From: Mimachlamys varia
Taxonomy: Eukaryota; Mollusca; Bivalvia; Pectinida; Pectinidae
DNA: 64,000 bases
NCBI GenBank assembly: GCA_947623455.1
Contig: OX392543.1
Location: 21,326,757 to 21,390,756, forward strand
Direction: 5' to 3'
Shown: piece after piece, positions 23,330 through 34,285 of the stretch
Numbering within the stretch: position 1 is the first letter of the stretch
How the letters are laid out: the number at the start of each line of letters is the position of its first letter
Program-made: the position numbers and the translations under genes
Notes under the pieces: model-generated
What the model was told of the DNA's origin: nothing
The model's input: only the letters and a program-made list of their open reading frames with translations
Database searches by the model: none

Positions 23330-23790
23330 TATTATTGTGCATGGAAGCTCATTTGACTACAAACTGTAACAATAGGATGAGTACATACAGGTTATTCAAA
23401 TATAACAGTATTGGAATTTGCTTGTCGTTGGCATAACTGTATTAATTTCCTTTATATAATAAATCAAAACAAGGTTTAATTTGATTCCTTGTCACATAAG
23501 GCTCTTCAGCACACAACGCAACAGAGCGTTTGATTGCTGTACTGATGATTGACCAACGCTATACTGCCGCTAACCCATAAATATTCTGCCATAGAGATTC
23601 CCAAGAGGCCCAACTTTATATATCAGCATATTGTTTGCTTGATTATAGAATATATCTCACCAAGAACACGTCGGTCGTACTCGTTGCGACAATTTCATGT
23701 TTTAAGCGGTAAATGATTCCCGTCTGTCTTCAGACAATTGTTAAAAACACAGATACAGAATAAGAACCAATGGGACTAAGAAGTTGATCA
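23330..23790. other. No gene seen
   Basis: A+T-rich. ccttgtcacataaggctcttcag near 23489-23511 was examined as a ribozyme candidate and rejected. Confidence 0.5.
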
Positions 23791-23794
23791 TATA

Positions 23795-24060
23795 CTTTAT
23801 CGTTTTTATCAACCTTCATCTCTGGAATATCTGTGCCATAAGTTTGTTTGTCAGGGGCAGACATCTGTCACGACAATCGTGGTACTAAGAGCAAGCTCTA
23901 GAATAAGGAACCCACTGCGACAATTAAACACTATAGGTTGGAAACGAAGGAATGTTACTATCAAGAAACGGAAAGGCAACAATCGGAAATTTTCAATTTT
24001 CGCGTCCATTGTACAGCTTAGTAGTAAGCTGTCCATGTTGGTAATAGTGTAAGTAAAGAA
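23795..24060 (-). pseudogene. RT retroelement, C-terminal RT fragment
   Basis: The minus-strand translation in shifting frames gives a TTKLYN-like block, FPIV-FPFLDSNIP, a LSQW block, YSRAC, DRC-PLTNKLMA and a final RLIKT. These are in the same order as in the copies at 15925-16607 and 47165-48060. Several stops and frame changes mark it as a relic. A 61-codon minus frame inside it (23851-24036) is out of register with the RT frame for most of its length. The downstream 3' region is missing. Confidence 0.7.
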
Positions 24061-24064
24061 CGAG

Positions 24065-24435
24065 GTAAGCAGCTCGTATAATGTCGAAAAGATCTTTGGT
24101 CTTTTTTTAAAGTTCAGAAGATAGTATCATACATATGAACGCTTGACTTTATCAGGTTAATTTTCATTATTCATAGACAGTACATCGTCGATTTATCCTG
24201 TAGTTAACCTGTATTCGTCTAATTTTCCAGTCTTGAATATTACGATGTTAAAGATGCACCTTTCAGTTACAACAGTAGCGAAGACCAAGTTTAATGCATG
24301 TGAAGTTGTTTCTTTTTCCAACTTTTAAAGGACTCTTTCGGTATGTACATGTTAGAATAGTCTCATTTTTGTTTTCAAAATTGTATGAATAAGTTATTAT
24401 AAACCACCTTTTTTACTTGAACAGTTGTTAAAACA
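24065..24435. other. No gene seen
   Basis: A+T-rich spacer between an RT relic and ribozyme repeat copy 3. Confidence 0.5.
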
Positions 24436-24439
24436 TTTC

Positions 24440-24610
24440 CGATCCCCATTGTTGTGGTCCAAAGCATTACCAATGAGTCTTAGAAGGACGAAACAGCAGT
24501 ATAGTGCAGTGTTTGTTAGGTGAATGTCTGTCGACATGCTGTATCGATTATTGAATTCTAAAACTGCAATCACATGCCTGTGTCTGAAGTACGTAACATT
24601 GTTATGTATT
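24440..24610 (+). repeat. Hammerhead-ribozyme repeat, copy 3 (decayed)
   Basis: A plus-strand relative of 5362-5600. The hammerhead region lies at 24465-24506 and is colinear base-for-base in length (42 nt): stem II gtcttagaaggac and gaaac are kept, but the catalytic CTGAAGA is replaced by CCAATGA. Downstream blocks tgtatcgattattgaattct and a gcaatcacatgc-like block through gtacgtaac follow the family order. Predicted inactive. Confidence 0.65.
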
Positions 24611-24614
24611 TAAG

Positions 24615-25050
24615 GAGGTTATCTCGAAAACAAATTCATACGATATATGAACTAATTCGTTATAATAACGTTTTTTTTTATTTTTATTTTTGTCTAAAAT
24701 TCAATATTGGAAAATAGCAGCTTTTGTGTTTTTTCGTTTCATTTTTCTGTACGACTATAATTTTGTTTTGGGAGATGTATTTGATAGTGTGTATGCACAT
24801 GTCCATTAAACATCAAAATAAAAAATATTACTGTCTCGCTTTAACACGAAAATCAATAAATTATCTATTGTAACAATGTAAAATTGGAAATTCTGGCTTG
24901 TGGAAATACAGTGCCCATTTAAATGAAATGTAATTTTGAAATAGTTCTGTGCAATCTGCCATCTATAACAAGCACGCCAAGTGTTACGTCATTGTAGTGT
25001 ACCAATACACAGTGATAAGGTGCACACTTGCACCAACCAACGCGGCGACT
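24615..25050. other. No gene seen
   Basis: A+T-rich with poly-T tracts. Nothing recognised. Confidence 0.5.
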
Positions 25051-25052
25051 TA

Positions 25053-25265
25053 AGTTGTACTGTAAACCAACTTATTTTCGCGTCGACTTAATTTCGCATT
25101 CCACATGAAACGACTACTTCGCAGAAATGAAATTTTCGCGATAAGTTCGAATGACAAATGTCCAATAATGACGGTACTTGCAAACGAAATTTTAACGACG
25201 AAAACCGGAATATTTACTCTCAAACTGAATTTGAAAAATAACAAACTTATAACAGTAATTGGTTA
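25053..25265. mobile_element. DNA-transposon or MITE fragment with ctgtaaaccaactta end
   Basis: Begins gtactgtaaaccaacttatt and ttcgcgtcgacttaatttcg, then several ttcgc/gcgaaat blocks. I recognise the ctgtaaaccaactt...ttcgcg terminus as that of common bivalve DNA-element derivatives. A matching inverted right end is at best degenerate (aacttataacagtaatt near 25244-25260). A frame at 25105-25371 across it is only Lys-rich low complexity. Confidence 0.4.
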
Positions 25266-25269
25266 TTTG

Positions 25270-26690
25270 AAGGAAGTTAAACAACAAACAAAAAGCAGAA
25301 AAACAAAACTAAAAAAAATAGCCAAAAGAAAAACAAAAAAAAAAACGAATGAGGGCATTGGCTTTGAATAACCACAGCTTTGATGGGACAGTGAAAAAAG
25401 TAGATAAAACGACACAATTTTACAAGAAGAAAAAAATCAATATTGGAGAACTTATTTAACCATTTATCACAAACCACTGGCATGAGGTACAACCGGCGTG
25501 CCTGGCTTATTTTTAAGTGCACGAATTGATCTTTGTTGATCCGTTACTGATGTTGAATAACGTGACTTTAGCCCGAAAGTATTTGCACTTGTGATCTTAT
25601 TTTGAATCCCTGGAGTGTGTTTTGCTTGTTAAAACGATTTTCATCGTTTGATCTCCTTTTTTAACAGTATGATCAGCTTAACAAGATAGCATCGATGTTT
25701 AAGAAATTATTTTATGCTCTATTAATGTCTAATCTAGTGTGTCTGCCGGGTTGATTTGTTGATTCTATCTAGATCAGATGTGAAGGTTGGACTCTATACA
25801 TTTTACCTAAGTTAATCCATTTGCCTAGAAATCGAATGAATCATATAAAGAAAGCATTTTCGCTCTCGGTAAAAATGGCCTATTTTCAAGAAAAACAAAA
25901 AGATCTCGAATGACGTCAACAGTAGTCCCGTTGGGAAGACAATGATTGAATCAGAGATGATTTTCAATTTTATATGGAGTGCTTAGCGTTAAATTCTAAA
26001 AGATAGTTCAGAGGAACTTAAGGACGACTCAGATCGAATAAGAAATATTTTTTTAAAAAGTTTAATTTTAATACTTCTTAATTTTTTTCACAGTGTAAAT
26101 TTACTAATTTGTATGTACTGATTATCACAATGATACATTCTTAAATATAAATATAGCCCCTGGCACCCGTTACGTCGTGGCAGATCTCTGTTTGATTTGT
26201 ATGCCTACGTTAGGCTCTATATGCCGTTACGTTTCATAACAGAAGTTAGTGATGAAATGGCTATTTCGTTAACATCTATGCATTTAAAGGAGGCGGAGGG
26301 AGCAATCATGAAGGTCCATTTAGCGTAAGGAAATAGCACTCTTCACGATTCATTTTATATACAAACAAAGGTAGATGTTATGATGATTTTAATGACTTCT
26401 TCTCTAAAACGATTTGCGCACTTAAACTGGATTATGATTGTGCTAATTGTTATTGCGGTTAATTGCTTTCTACATAAAACGTTCTGAGCGCCTGGATTTA
26501 GTATTGCGCTCACTTATATGGTACTGCTACGATATTAGATATAGACAATCAAATATAAACTCTGCAGTTTAATTTTTATTTCGAGTCCATGCAGTTCATA
26601 CATGTTTAAAGGCCGCAAACTAATCAAGCTAATTTAAACGGTGCCGCATGCTTTTTATTTTACATAAATCACAACTAAAACCTGCCTTGT
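25270..26690. other. No gene seen
   Basis: An A-rich run (25277-25350, acaaaaag-like) is followed by A+T-rich unique DNA. No frame with a recognisable domain. Confidence 0.5.
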
Positions 26691-26693
26691 TTT

Positions 26694-26844
26694 GTAGGTG
26701 GAGGAAAGCCGGAGTACCCGAAAAAATAACGACCTACGGTCAGCACCGGGCTTTTGCCCCACATGTATTTCGAAATCGCAACCCAAAGAGGGGGGCTAGT
26801 AGTAGAATATCGGGATATCTTAAACACTCGGCCACCACAGCCCC
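26694..26844 (-). repeat. SINE family A, truncated
   Basis: Plus-strand text aggtggaggaaagccggagt, cgacctacggtcagcac, cgaaatcgcaacccaaagag and cggccaccacagcccc is the reverse complement of the 7762-7985 SINE head and body. Tail missing. Confidence 0.8.
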
Positions 26845-26994
26845 TTATTTAAACTATCATTTAACTTATAACAGAATCATATTACACAGCCAATTTTAGC
26901 TAAAACATAACATTACTGGAAGAATACTCTTTTATGAGATATAATATCATCAGTATTTGCTTCTTAACATTAGTCCTAAATGTTAGACATAACA

Positions 26995-27125
26995 TAGAAA
27001 ATAAAAAACACCGACCTACGGTAAGTACGTGGCAACTGCCCCAAGTCGGTTTCGAACTCGCAACCCAGAGGTGGAGGGCTAGTGGCAGAATATCGGGCTA
27101 CCTTAACCACTTGGACACCTCGGCC
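26995..27125 (-). repeat. SINE family A, truncated
   Basis: Contains cgacctacggtaagtacgtg, ggcaactgcccc, tttcgaactcgcaacccaga, ggtggagggctagtgg and a head ending cacctcggcc. It starts inside the body, so it is 3'-truncated relative to the full copy. Confidence 0.8.
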
Positions 27126-27181
27126 AACGATGATGATATTATAGGGAGAAAACCAGACTACCATGAACCCAAATAAAACCA

Positions 27182-27289
27182 CTTGCTGTGGCTTATCATC
27201 GCTTGCCTTTACTTGTCCGATTGCAGAATCGAACCCCGGTAGTCTTGGTGAAATAACAATGCGCTATCCACTGCACCACCCGACCACCA
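27182..27289 (-). repeat. SINE family B head
   Basis: The minus strand reads ggtggtcgggtggtgcagtg, gatagcgcattg, caccaagactacc and ggggttcgattctgcaatcg. This is the same head as the full-length family B SINE at 35480-35715. It is the third minus-strand SINE piece within 600 bp. Confidence 0.8.
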
Positions 27290-27501
27290 GCACCTACAGT
27301 ATAACCTAGTACGTGTACTTTCTGGTCGGCATCTCTACAATCTAGACCGTGTACATACTTTACTGACATTACACAAAACATTTTTAGTACACTCTTGTGT
27401 GTTGAAGAACGAACGGCACCAACATATATAGATTTATTACCACCGGTCAGGCTACGCAATACAGAGATTCCACGAGTTTTCCATCACGCTGTTATATAGA
27501 G

Positions 27502-27651
27502 GGTATCTAACAGTGTCTTCAGTAATACCTAATATATCTCACAAGTGGGGCTAATATTATCTTATTTTTCATGAGTGCACAGCACAATATCAAAATATTA
27601 GCCACACGAGTGAAATATGTTTGGTATTACTGAAGATACTGTTAGATATTC
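27502..27651. mobile_element. Palindromic MITE (about 150 bp)
   Basis: Left arm: ggtatctaacagtgtcttca, gtaatacc, tatctcacaagtggggcta. The right arm is its reverse complement with few changes (gccacacgagtgaaatat, ggtattactgaagatactgt, tagatatt). The centre is atgagtgcacagcaca. A foldback structure without coding capacity. Confidence 0.8.
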
Positions 27652-27654
27652 TGT

Positions 27655-28865
27655 TCATTACATTTTCATAGGAAAATCTGCAGTGGCAGTTTTTGATTAT
27701 CCCAAACGTCGTTTGTAAGCAGCTTTCTGATTGGTCAAAACAGGTAAAGTGATATTTTTCACTAATGAAATTATCACTTTTATAGAATGAATAATTTTCG
27801 ATATTTCACTGGAAAAAATATAATTAAAAAGTGTTATTTTAAGGAGCCCCGCTCCACTGTACTATAGCTATCCCCAATTCCTTAGATTTTGTTTTTAATC
27901 ATTTTGTATAGAATGGCCAGGATAGTTTGTTGACTATGTTTCCCTGCATTAAAAGCTTAATCAAATCCATTGTCTAATTTTCTAAAAAAAAAAAAAACTT
28001 CCGATATTTTAATCATTGCAAAAATGAGTTCAGTATAACGGCCATAGTCATGCAGCAGCAACATCAACAAAAGAAAACAACATCAAAATGGCAAAGAGCC
28101 AACAAAACCATAATCCGCGCAACTCGGGGCATAATATGAAAAAGGGAAAGATTTACAGGAAGACCTTTGGGAAGAAATGATCTAAAGGTTATATAAGATC
28201 GACTAGGTGAGCAATTTTTTTGGTTAAACATAGATAACGCATGGTCGATTTAACTGAAAGTGAAATTGAAATATTTTGCAAGGGTTTTAAGACCTGTTTT
28301 GATAACCTTCTCGCCAGCAGTGACCAAGTCCTTATAACAAGGGTTGTCGTAGTGACAATGAGATCAAGATAATTATGATAATTGCAGCTAAGGACTACTT
28401 GAGGTACAGATCGCTATCTTTGGGATTATTCAAAAAAATGATCAAACAAGAAATTAACTGCATTGCATGCTTTCATGTTTACCTTATTGCTAACAAAGCA
28501 TGACAGAACCATGTTTGAATATGACCTTTAATAAAAGAACAACTTGGAAACAACCAAAAGTGACTTTTGACTGTGGGCCGACATGAGTGAAATTTATCGT
28601 AATTAATATAGACGATATTAAAATATCTTCTGACAATATATTTCATGTTTTGTTAGAAATAAGGAAAACATGAAAACATTCAGTGCAGCAAATTGCTTGT
28701 GAGAAAACTGTTTCACGACCCCACCCCCTCCTGCATTTAATAAATGTATGCATCTTATGCTCATTGAAATGTGTTATGTTTAGCGAATGTTTTCTATTGA
28801 GCATGTGCATAACAAAAACAGACGTCCATTTTATAAAGTTTTAATCGGTAACTATAGAGCTAATC
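27655..28865. other. No gene seen
   Basis: Includes a gtgatatttttcactaatg local inverted motif near 27751-27775 and a possible retroelement stub at 28108-28170. No open frame worth reporting. Confidence 0.45.
28108..28170 (-). repeat. Possible RT retroelement 3' stub
   Basis: aacaaaaccataatccg, a diverged cgcaactcggggcataatat, and then gggaaagatttacaggaaga follow the order of the family 3' region in minus orientation. The terminal motif is not evident. Confidence 0.45.
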
Positions 28866-28869
28866 GCCA

Positions 28870-29106
28870 GGACCAGTTGTTCAAAGGGTGATTAGCTTAA
28901 TCACTATTTAACGACATTTTTCAAACAAGAATAATTCTGTCAATATTCAAGGTAATATCTTACAATTTTGCATATTTATTGACCCTATTAAATATTTGAA
29001 CCTGCAAAGTTGTCACTAAATATATTGTTTAATTTTAAAGTTACAGGTTAATTAAAATTTGCACTAATCACTGATTAAGCTAATCACCTTTTGAACAACT
29101 GGGCCC
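28870..29106 (-). mobile_element. MITE family M, copy 1
   Basis: Terminal inverted repeats: left accagttgttcaaagggtga, ttagcttaatca; right tgattaagctaatcacc, ttttgaacaactgggccc. The interior is A+T-rich. Related copies lie at 52557-52788 and 61191-61435 in the opposite orientation, with both halves alignable. 237 bp, no coding sequence. Confidence 0.9.
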
Positions 29107-29109
29107 AGC

Positions 29110-29635
29110 AAATCAGAAGGACATGCAGTGTCAGCGGAATATAGGACAGAGCCGGTAACGACCTTGACACGGAGCGGGAGATACGACATCGGTGTAAATG
29201 ACTCTAGATGTCTGTTTCCGTGTATGGCAAAAACATCATGACACAACAACTAATGCTGTCGTATATGGTAACGTAATCTGATTTCACGTGTTCCCGGCAG
29301 CAAGTAAATCTAGGTCAACTCTACAAAGGGATTCCTTTTATTGCAGAGCCTTGACTAGGATTCCACGGTAAACTTAAATGGACTATTTTTGTTTTAAGTC
29401 TTATACATATAGTTTTGTAACCGATTACATCTAAGTCACTTTCACTTGATTCTCATTTTCATTCTTTATAAGGACCGTCTATGCAATCCCTTTATTAAAA
29501 GCGATTCATAAAAGCTGGAAACCTGTATCATGGTTGTGAGAAGCATTAAGTTTATGACTTATTAAAATATGTTATATTATTTTTAAAGAAATTATGATAA
29601 TAGTAGAGATGTAAAACAAATAAATATCGAATCGT
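29110..29635. other. No gene seen
   Basis: Mixed composition. The 61-codon minus frame at 29064-29249 overlaps the MITE end and is not a gene. Confidence 0.5.
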
Positions 29636-29639
29636 CAGC

Positions 29640-29975
29640 AAATTCACAACCCGAACTCAAAACCGATAAAACTGTGGATAAAATATAAACAAATGAAAAT
29701 GTATTAGAAATAAGATTCATCAGTTTGGTATGAATGATATATACTGAGATTGTTTTGTACACAAACAGGAATTCAAAACTTAATTTGCGAGCTTTCGAAA
29801 ACGTCTCATTCCGTTGTCAAGCAAAGAGTACAATAGCCGAGTGTCAGTGTTCTGACCGCTGAAATCAGCTCACTACCCAAAATAGGGCGAGTAAGAGAAG
29901 TCAGCTGTCAAAAACATAGCGCGACAATTCGTCCAAATGTACTCTAGTACTACAGGTAGACAGAGGGACGGGTAA
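29640..29975 (-). repeat. Large inverted repeat, left arm
   Basis: Reverse complement of 30186-30530 with high identity. Shared blocks include cagtttggtatgaatgatat, ttgcgagctttcgaaaa, caagcaaagagtacaatagc, ctgaccgctgaaatcagctc and aggtagacagagggacgggt. The outer end (acccgaactcaaaaccgata) resembles the RT family's 3' terminal block, so the arms may be a variant of that element. Confidence 0.9.
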
Positions 29976-29997
29976 GATGTTTACCCATTCCGCCCCT

Positions 29998-30098
29998 TAT
30001 TGTACTCTTTGCTTGGCAAAGGAAGCAGACGTTTTCGAAAGCTCGCAAATTAAGTTTTTCAATCCTCTTTGTGTACAAAACAATTTCAGTATAAATGA
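29998..30098 (+). repeat. Partial third copy of the arm inside the inverted repeat
   Basis: ttattgtactctttgcttgg, tttcgaaagctcgcaaatta and tgtgtacaaaacaa repeat the right arm (30336-30436) in direct orientation, with similar spacing. Confidence 0.85.
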
Positions 30099-30105
30099 AA
30101 AAGTA

Positions 30106-30180
30106 CAAAAGAATAAGACCAGGTGTTCCGGACGGATAAGTGTCCTCTGTTTCATTGACGACACCCGCCATTCCACCCAT
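30106..30180 (-). repeat. RT retroelement conserved 3' block
   Basis: gtacaaaagaataagaccag, gtgttccgg, a diverged ataagtgtcctctgtttcat, and tgacgacacccgccatt. This is the conserved block of the RT family, in minus sense, sitting in the spacer of the inverted repeat. Confidence 0.75.
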
Positions 30181-30185
30181 TATTG

Positions 30186-30530
30186 ATAAACATCTTACCC
30201 GTCCCTCTGTCTACCTGTAGTATTAGATTAAATTTAGACGAAATGTTGCGCTACGTTTTTGACAGCTGACCTCCTAACACGCCCTATTTTTGATAGTGAG
30301 CTGATTTCAGCGGTCAGAACACCGACACTCGGCTATTGTACTCTTTGCTTGACAAAGAAAACAGACATTTTCGAAAGCTCGCAAATTAAATTTTCACTTC
30401 CTGTTTGTGTACAAAACAAACTCAGTATATATCATTCATACCAAACTGATGAGAATCTTATTCCTAATGTTTCCTTGTTTAATTTTTGCGCCAAGTTGAT
30501 CGGTTTTGAGTTCGATCCAACTTTGGTGTT
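30186..30530 (+). repeat. Large inverted repeat, right arm
   Basis: Partner of 29640-29975. Pairing runs from acatcttacccgtccctctg to about gatcggttttgagttcgatc. The end resembles the family 3' terminus (atcgattttgagttcggatt ... ctttggt). A 144-codon frame (30259-30693) crosses it but has no recognised domain and depends on repeat sequence. Confidence 0.9.
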
Positions 30531-30534
30531 TCCT

Positions 30535-32790
30535 TTCATTTATTCAATTCTAACTCATGAATTGTTTATTTTATTTTGTCTCTTGTTGATTTCAGTGCCA
30601 ATCATGGAACGTGACCTAGACACCTCAATTATTTATAATTATCCCGAGCAACCAGAAACATTGCGTGTCTTGACTTCGGTAGAGAAGGTTTGACCTATGG
30701 AAAACATGCAGACGAAAGGGTAAACTAATCTAATAAGTTTATCACATATGTTTGTAAATGTGTTGCTATCTCCCTACTGTGTCAGTAAGTAACACATTCT
30801 GTTTAAATCACAGAGAAATAACATTCCAGTGTGTCGGATAGAAATCAGTATATTGCAGTTCTGGAGTTCAAGGTCATACATTGTACAACGACAATTGCAT
30901 TTGGTTGAGACTATTTTTTATTGTTATTTTCAATTGCTTTTTTTATCGAACGTTATAAAATACCAATTATTGACGAAATCACATTCATTGTTGTTATTGG
31001 AAAATGAAATATTTTTTTCGAATGAAATGATAAAGCTTTATGACATGATTTTGTTATCAGTTTGTTTTTCTACAGCATATTGAATTACAAAAAAATTCAG
31101 ATACTAATACAAAATAATACCAAAACCCTCGCATACATTCCGGAATCAACTGAAATAATATTACCCATTACAAAATGTATACAATTTGTATTCTAAAACT
31201 GATAAAAAAAAATAGCCCTAAAACCCTCGTATGCATTCCAGAATCAACTGAAATCATATTAACCCTACTTAAAGCGCTGTAGGTAGGGAAACACGCAATT
31301 GAAATATCTTGTAATAGAAATTGACCAGCACTAAACTATGTTATTCAGTCGTTTTTGGAGCTTTGGGATTTTAATGACGACTGAGCTGCCAAAATCAGAA
31401 TCTGATGAGAAATTCGAATTTCAGTCCCATATGGTATTGCAAATACATTACTAAGATACAGTGTAGTATGCTTTAACCTTAGATGTATTACTGCACATAT
31501 TTTCAGGACCAAGAAATAATATGAATTGTTGGGAAACTGATTTTAATATATTATAAAAATTCATGAACACTTTTAATAGTTGCCCAAACATCATTCAGAA
31601 TTACAAACTCTCCCGGTTTTGCATGTAACTACATGTACGTATTTGTTTATATCCGAGCTGTACTTATTTAAGTAACGAGAACGAGGACACCAGTATCGTC
31701 TGCTAATGCCAGAAACGAAATCGGGGGCGGAAATCAAAACACTCTAAAACAGCATGGAATCTAGCCTGGATTATAGAGACGACTTTGTAGCGCGCAGTTA
31801 ATTTATTTACATAATGATCCACGAGAAAAACAAGATGGTAGTTCTATACAATGGAGCTTCGGCACGCGTTTGAGTCGGTCTATCCAGGATAATTGGAGGA
31901 AGCTTAATGGGAAATATGAATAATTTCTCTAATGCCGTGTCAACAAAACTTGACTAGATTCACACAGGGACGCTTTTATCTCGCTGTGTGATGCTCCGGA
32001 TTTATGAGGTTGGTTCTGTATGTTACTATAAACATCTGACTCTCAAATATGTTTGTTTTGAACGTTCATCAAACATTGATTGTTACTGTTTCCTTTATTC
32101 TGGTGACTACGCTGAATTAACCACAACCACTAAAAGTGCGGCCTAAGTTATTCTATGTGTTTATACTTTTAACTGATAAGTAAATTAATGAACAAAAATA
32201 ATACGGATGACCGAGCGTATTTGTTAAATCTCCTGAGAAATAGAATATGTTGTGTTGGTTGACTCCGTAAAATATAAACAGTTGTAGGGAAGATGGTTGC
32301 TAGGAAATGTTCTAAGTCTATAATCATTGTCGTAATATAGGGGACCGAGTTCTCGAGTTCTAACGGCGTATTGTATAGTGTCATCTCACTTGAATGCTAC
32401 AGTACATATACCGCACCACCCACCCCAGACAATTTAATAATCCTACCGGGTTTTTGGAGTATTATACAGACTAGACTTGTCTGACAAATCACAAAGGTTA
32501 TTAGGTAACACATGTATCAACAAGATATATTGTTGTTTTTTTTATTTTCAAATCGGCAACTCTTCGTGTCTTGCTGTTATTTAATCGGGGACTAGTCGTT
32601 GCTTGATGTCAAATTCCAAATGTGGCAGAATTTGTCGAATGATTTTCGATTGTAACGCCTTAAGGAATATTTGCCATGCAAACACTATGTTGCTTCCGAC
32701 AAAATAGTCGTTACGACATTTGGTAAAACAATGTGGTCTAACGTTTTATGAATCCAACAGAAAGATAATAGTTCTTTTTGTTTTAAGGTT
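30535..32790. other. No gene seen
   Basis: A+T-rich apart from 31690-31900. Contains the duplicated 43-bp motif at 31122 and 31219. The frames at 30829-31083 and 32169-32384 are T-rich or A-rich artefacts without motifs. Confidence 0.45.
31122..31262 (+). repeat. Direct duplication, about 97 bp apart
   Basis: aaaaccctcgcatacattcc, ggaatcaactgaaataatat and its partner aaaaccctcgtatgcattcc, agaatcaactgaaatcatat are two units of a duplicated segment of about 97 bp. Confidence 0.8.
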
Positions 32791-32794
32791 ATTT

Positions 32795-33087
32795 TAACCG
32801 CTTTATCACAACCACAAGGACATCTCAAAGCAACTCACCAAGTATTATCCGTGGTAACAGGGCATTAGCAACCAGCCAATAGCTCCCTCGGGAGCATGTA
32901 ACAGGTGCTTCCAATCTATAATTTCTAGCACTGCGCAATCACGTACTCATTTACAGCTGAGTAGACTGGAACAAGCGGAGTAAAGTATCTTGTTCAAGGA
33001 TACAAAACAAGTGCCGTGGATGGGGCTCGAACTTGCAACCCTTTGATTACGAGCCCGGCGTCCTACCACTAGACCACCCACCGTGCG
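32795..33087 (-). mobile_element. SINE family C, copy 1
   Basis: A minus-strand SINE of about 290 bp. The head (minus) has gcacggtgggtggtctagtg, gtaggacgccgggctcg and the B-box caagttcgagcccc. The body has cttgttttgtatccttgaac and ttccagtctactcagctgta, aatgagtacgtgattg; the 3' end has gagttgctttgagatgtcct and gtggttgtgataaagcgg. Copy 2 is at 46045-46368. The ctcaaagc...gctttatcac 3' end resembles SINE tails found in many marine invertebrates. Confidence 0.85.
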
Positions 33088-33089
33088 TC

Positions 33090-34280
33090 TAAAATTGAAA
33101 TTCATTTATTGATGAATGCAGTGAATGCAGTTTGTTAATGTTAAGGATTTTGTTCAATGCAGCTCAGTCCAAATGCATTACTATACTCGAATGCATATAT
33201 GTTAGTATCGTTTCTTTAACATAGTCATTGTTTTTTTAAGGGAAGCATGACGGAAAGCAGAAAAATAAAAATACGCGTAGTAATTTAGTCAATATGTCCA
33301 CAACGCAAAAAGTGGAACTGTTTCGGATCTCCTCATCACTCAGACTCGAAGCGTCCCGGAACTCCTCGCTATGTTACATTTACGTGTACTATGTGGAAAG
33401 TTGGCGCAATTCTACGTACTTCATAATTAAAACGAGACTGTTCGTCATACTTCAGACGACAGCGACGCCTAGAGGAATTAGAAAGCAATGCTAGGGTTAT
33501 ACATATCTGTCATTGGTATTTGCAGGAAAAACTAAATGAGATCGACCCCTCTGGAATCATAAAACAACGAGATATTTTTTATTTACACAAGTCGGGTTAC
33601 CCTAGTGTTTAGCAGCGCAAGACAATAATAGCATACTGTAGTGTTGGAGACAATGTACTTGTCTCGTGGATTGAAATATGGAGGTATGAGCATTGCCCAT
33701 GTATACAATACTTATATTAATAATAATAAAAGATAAAATAATAATAGAAAAAAAAATAATTGATTAAATTGAGGTTGAAGCAGTAATCGAAGCAGTAATT
33801 TAGAATCGTTGCTAAAACCTTGCCACTTAGTATGCCTTTCCCCAAGAAACGTATAAAGCCAGTATACGTCTCTGCCTCCCCGTATAATTAAAACCCCTCT
33901 TTTTTAATTCTAGATGTTATCAATAATTGCTATATTAGTGATAACCAAGTTACTCTGATCAGTGTATTGTCCTTCCGCAATGTAAAGTAGTTCCAGAGTT
34001 TTGGACTAATCAATAGTTTATAAAGCGATAAAAAAGAACAATTCAAATTGATTTGTAACAAACAATAATTATAAATGTAGCACATGTGGCACAGTTAATA
34101 CAAATAGTACCTGTAGTAGCGTAGGAATATGTTTCGACGGCGTTCACTAATCTCAAAACCTTAATGTTTTATTACACGTGTGTAATACAATGTTTATACA
34201 ATGGCGGCATGACGTAGTAAAATGGGTCAGTCATGTTATATTCCGACATTTATAGGAAAATTAAGAGTAAATCACGTAAA
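33090..34280. other. No gene seen
   Basis: 33290-33490 is slightly G+C-richer with a 66-codon frame lacking motifs. An (ataataa)-like A-rich run lies at 33715-33765. Confidence 0.5.
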
Positions 34281-34285
34281 ACTTA

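Noticed and set aside
23489..23511. Minus-strand CTGAAGA-GCCTT...AAGG-AATC as a hammerhead
   Set aside because: The second core is GAATC, not GAAA, and no stem I or III partners were seen.
25105..25371. Lys-rich 88-codon frame
   Set aside because: Crosses a DNA-element fragment and an A-rich simple repeat; no domain.
33010..33087. Functional tRNA gene on the minus strand
   Set aside because: A and B boxes are good but the anticodon arm does not pair, and it is joined to the SINE family C body; the same holds for 1993, 7762, 23245, 27240, 35480 and 46270.
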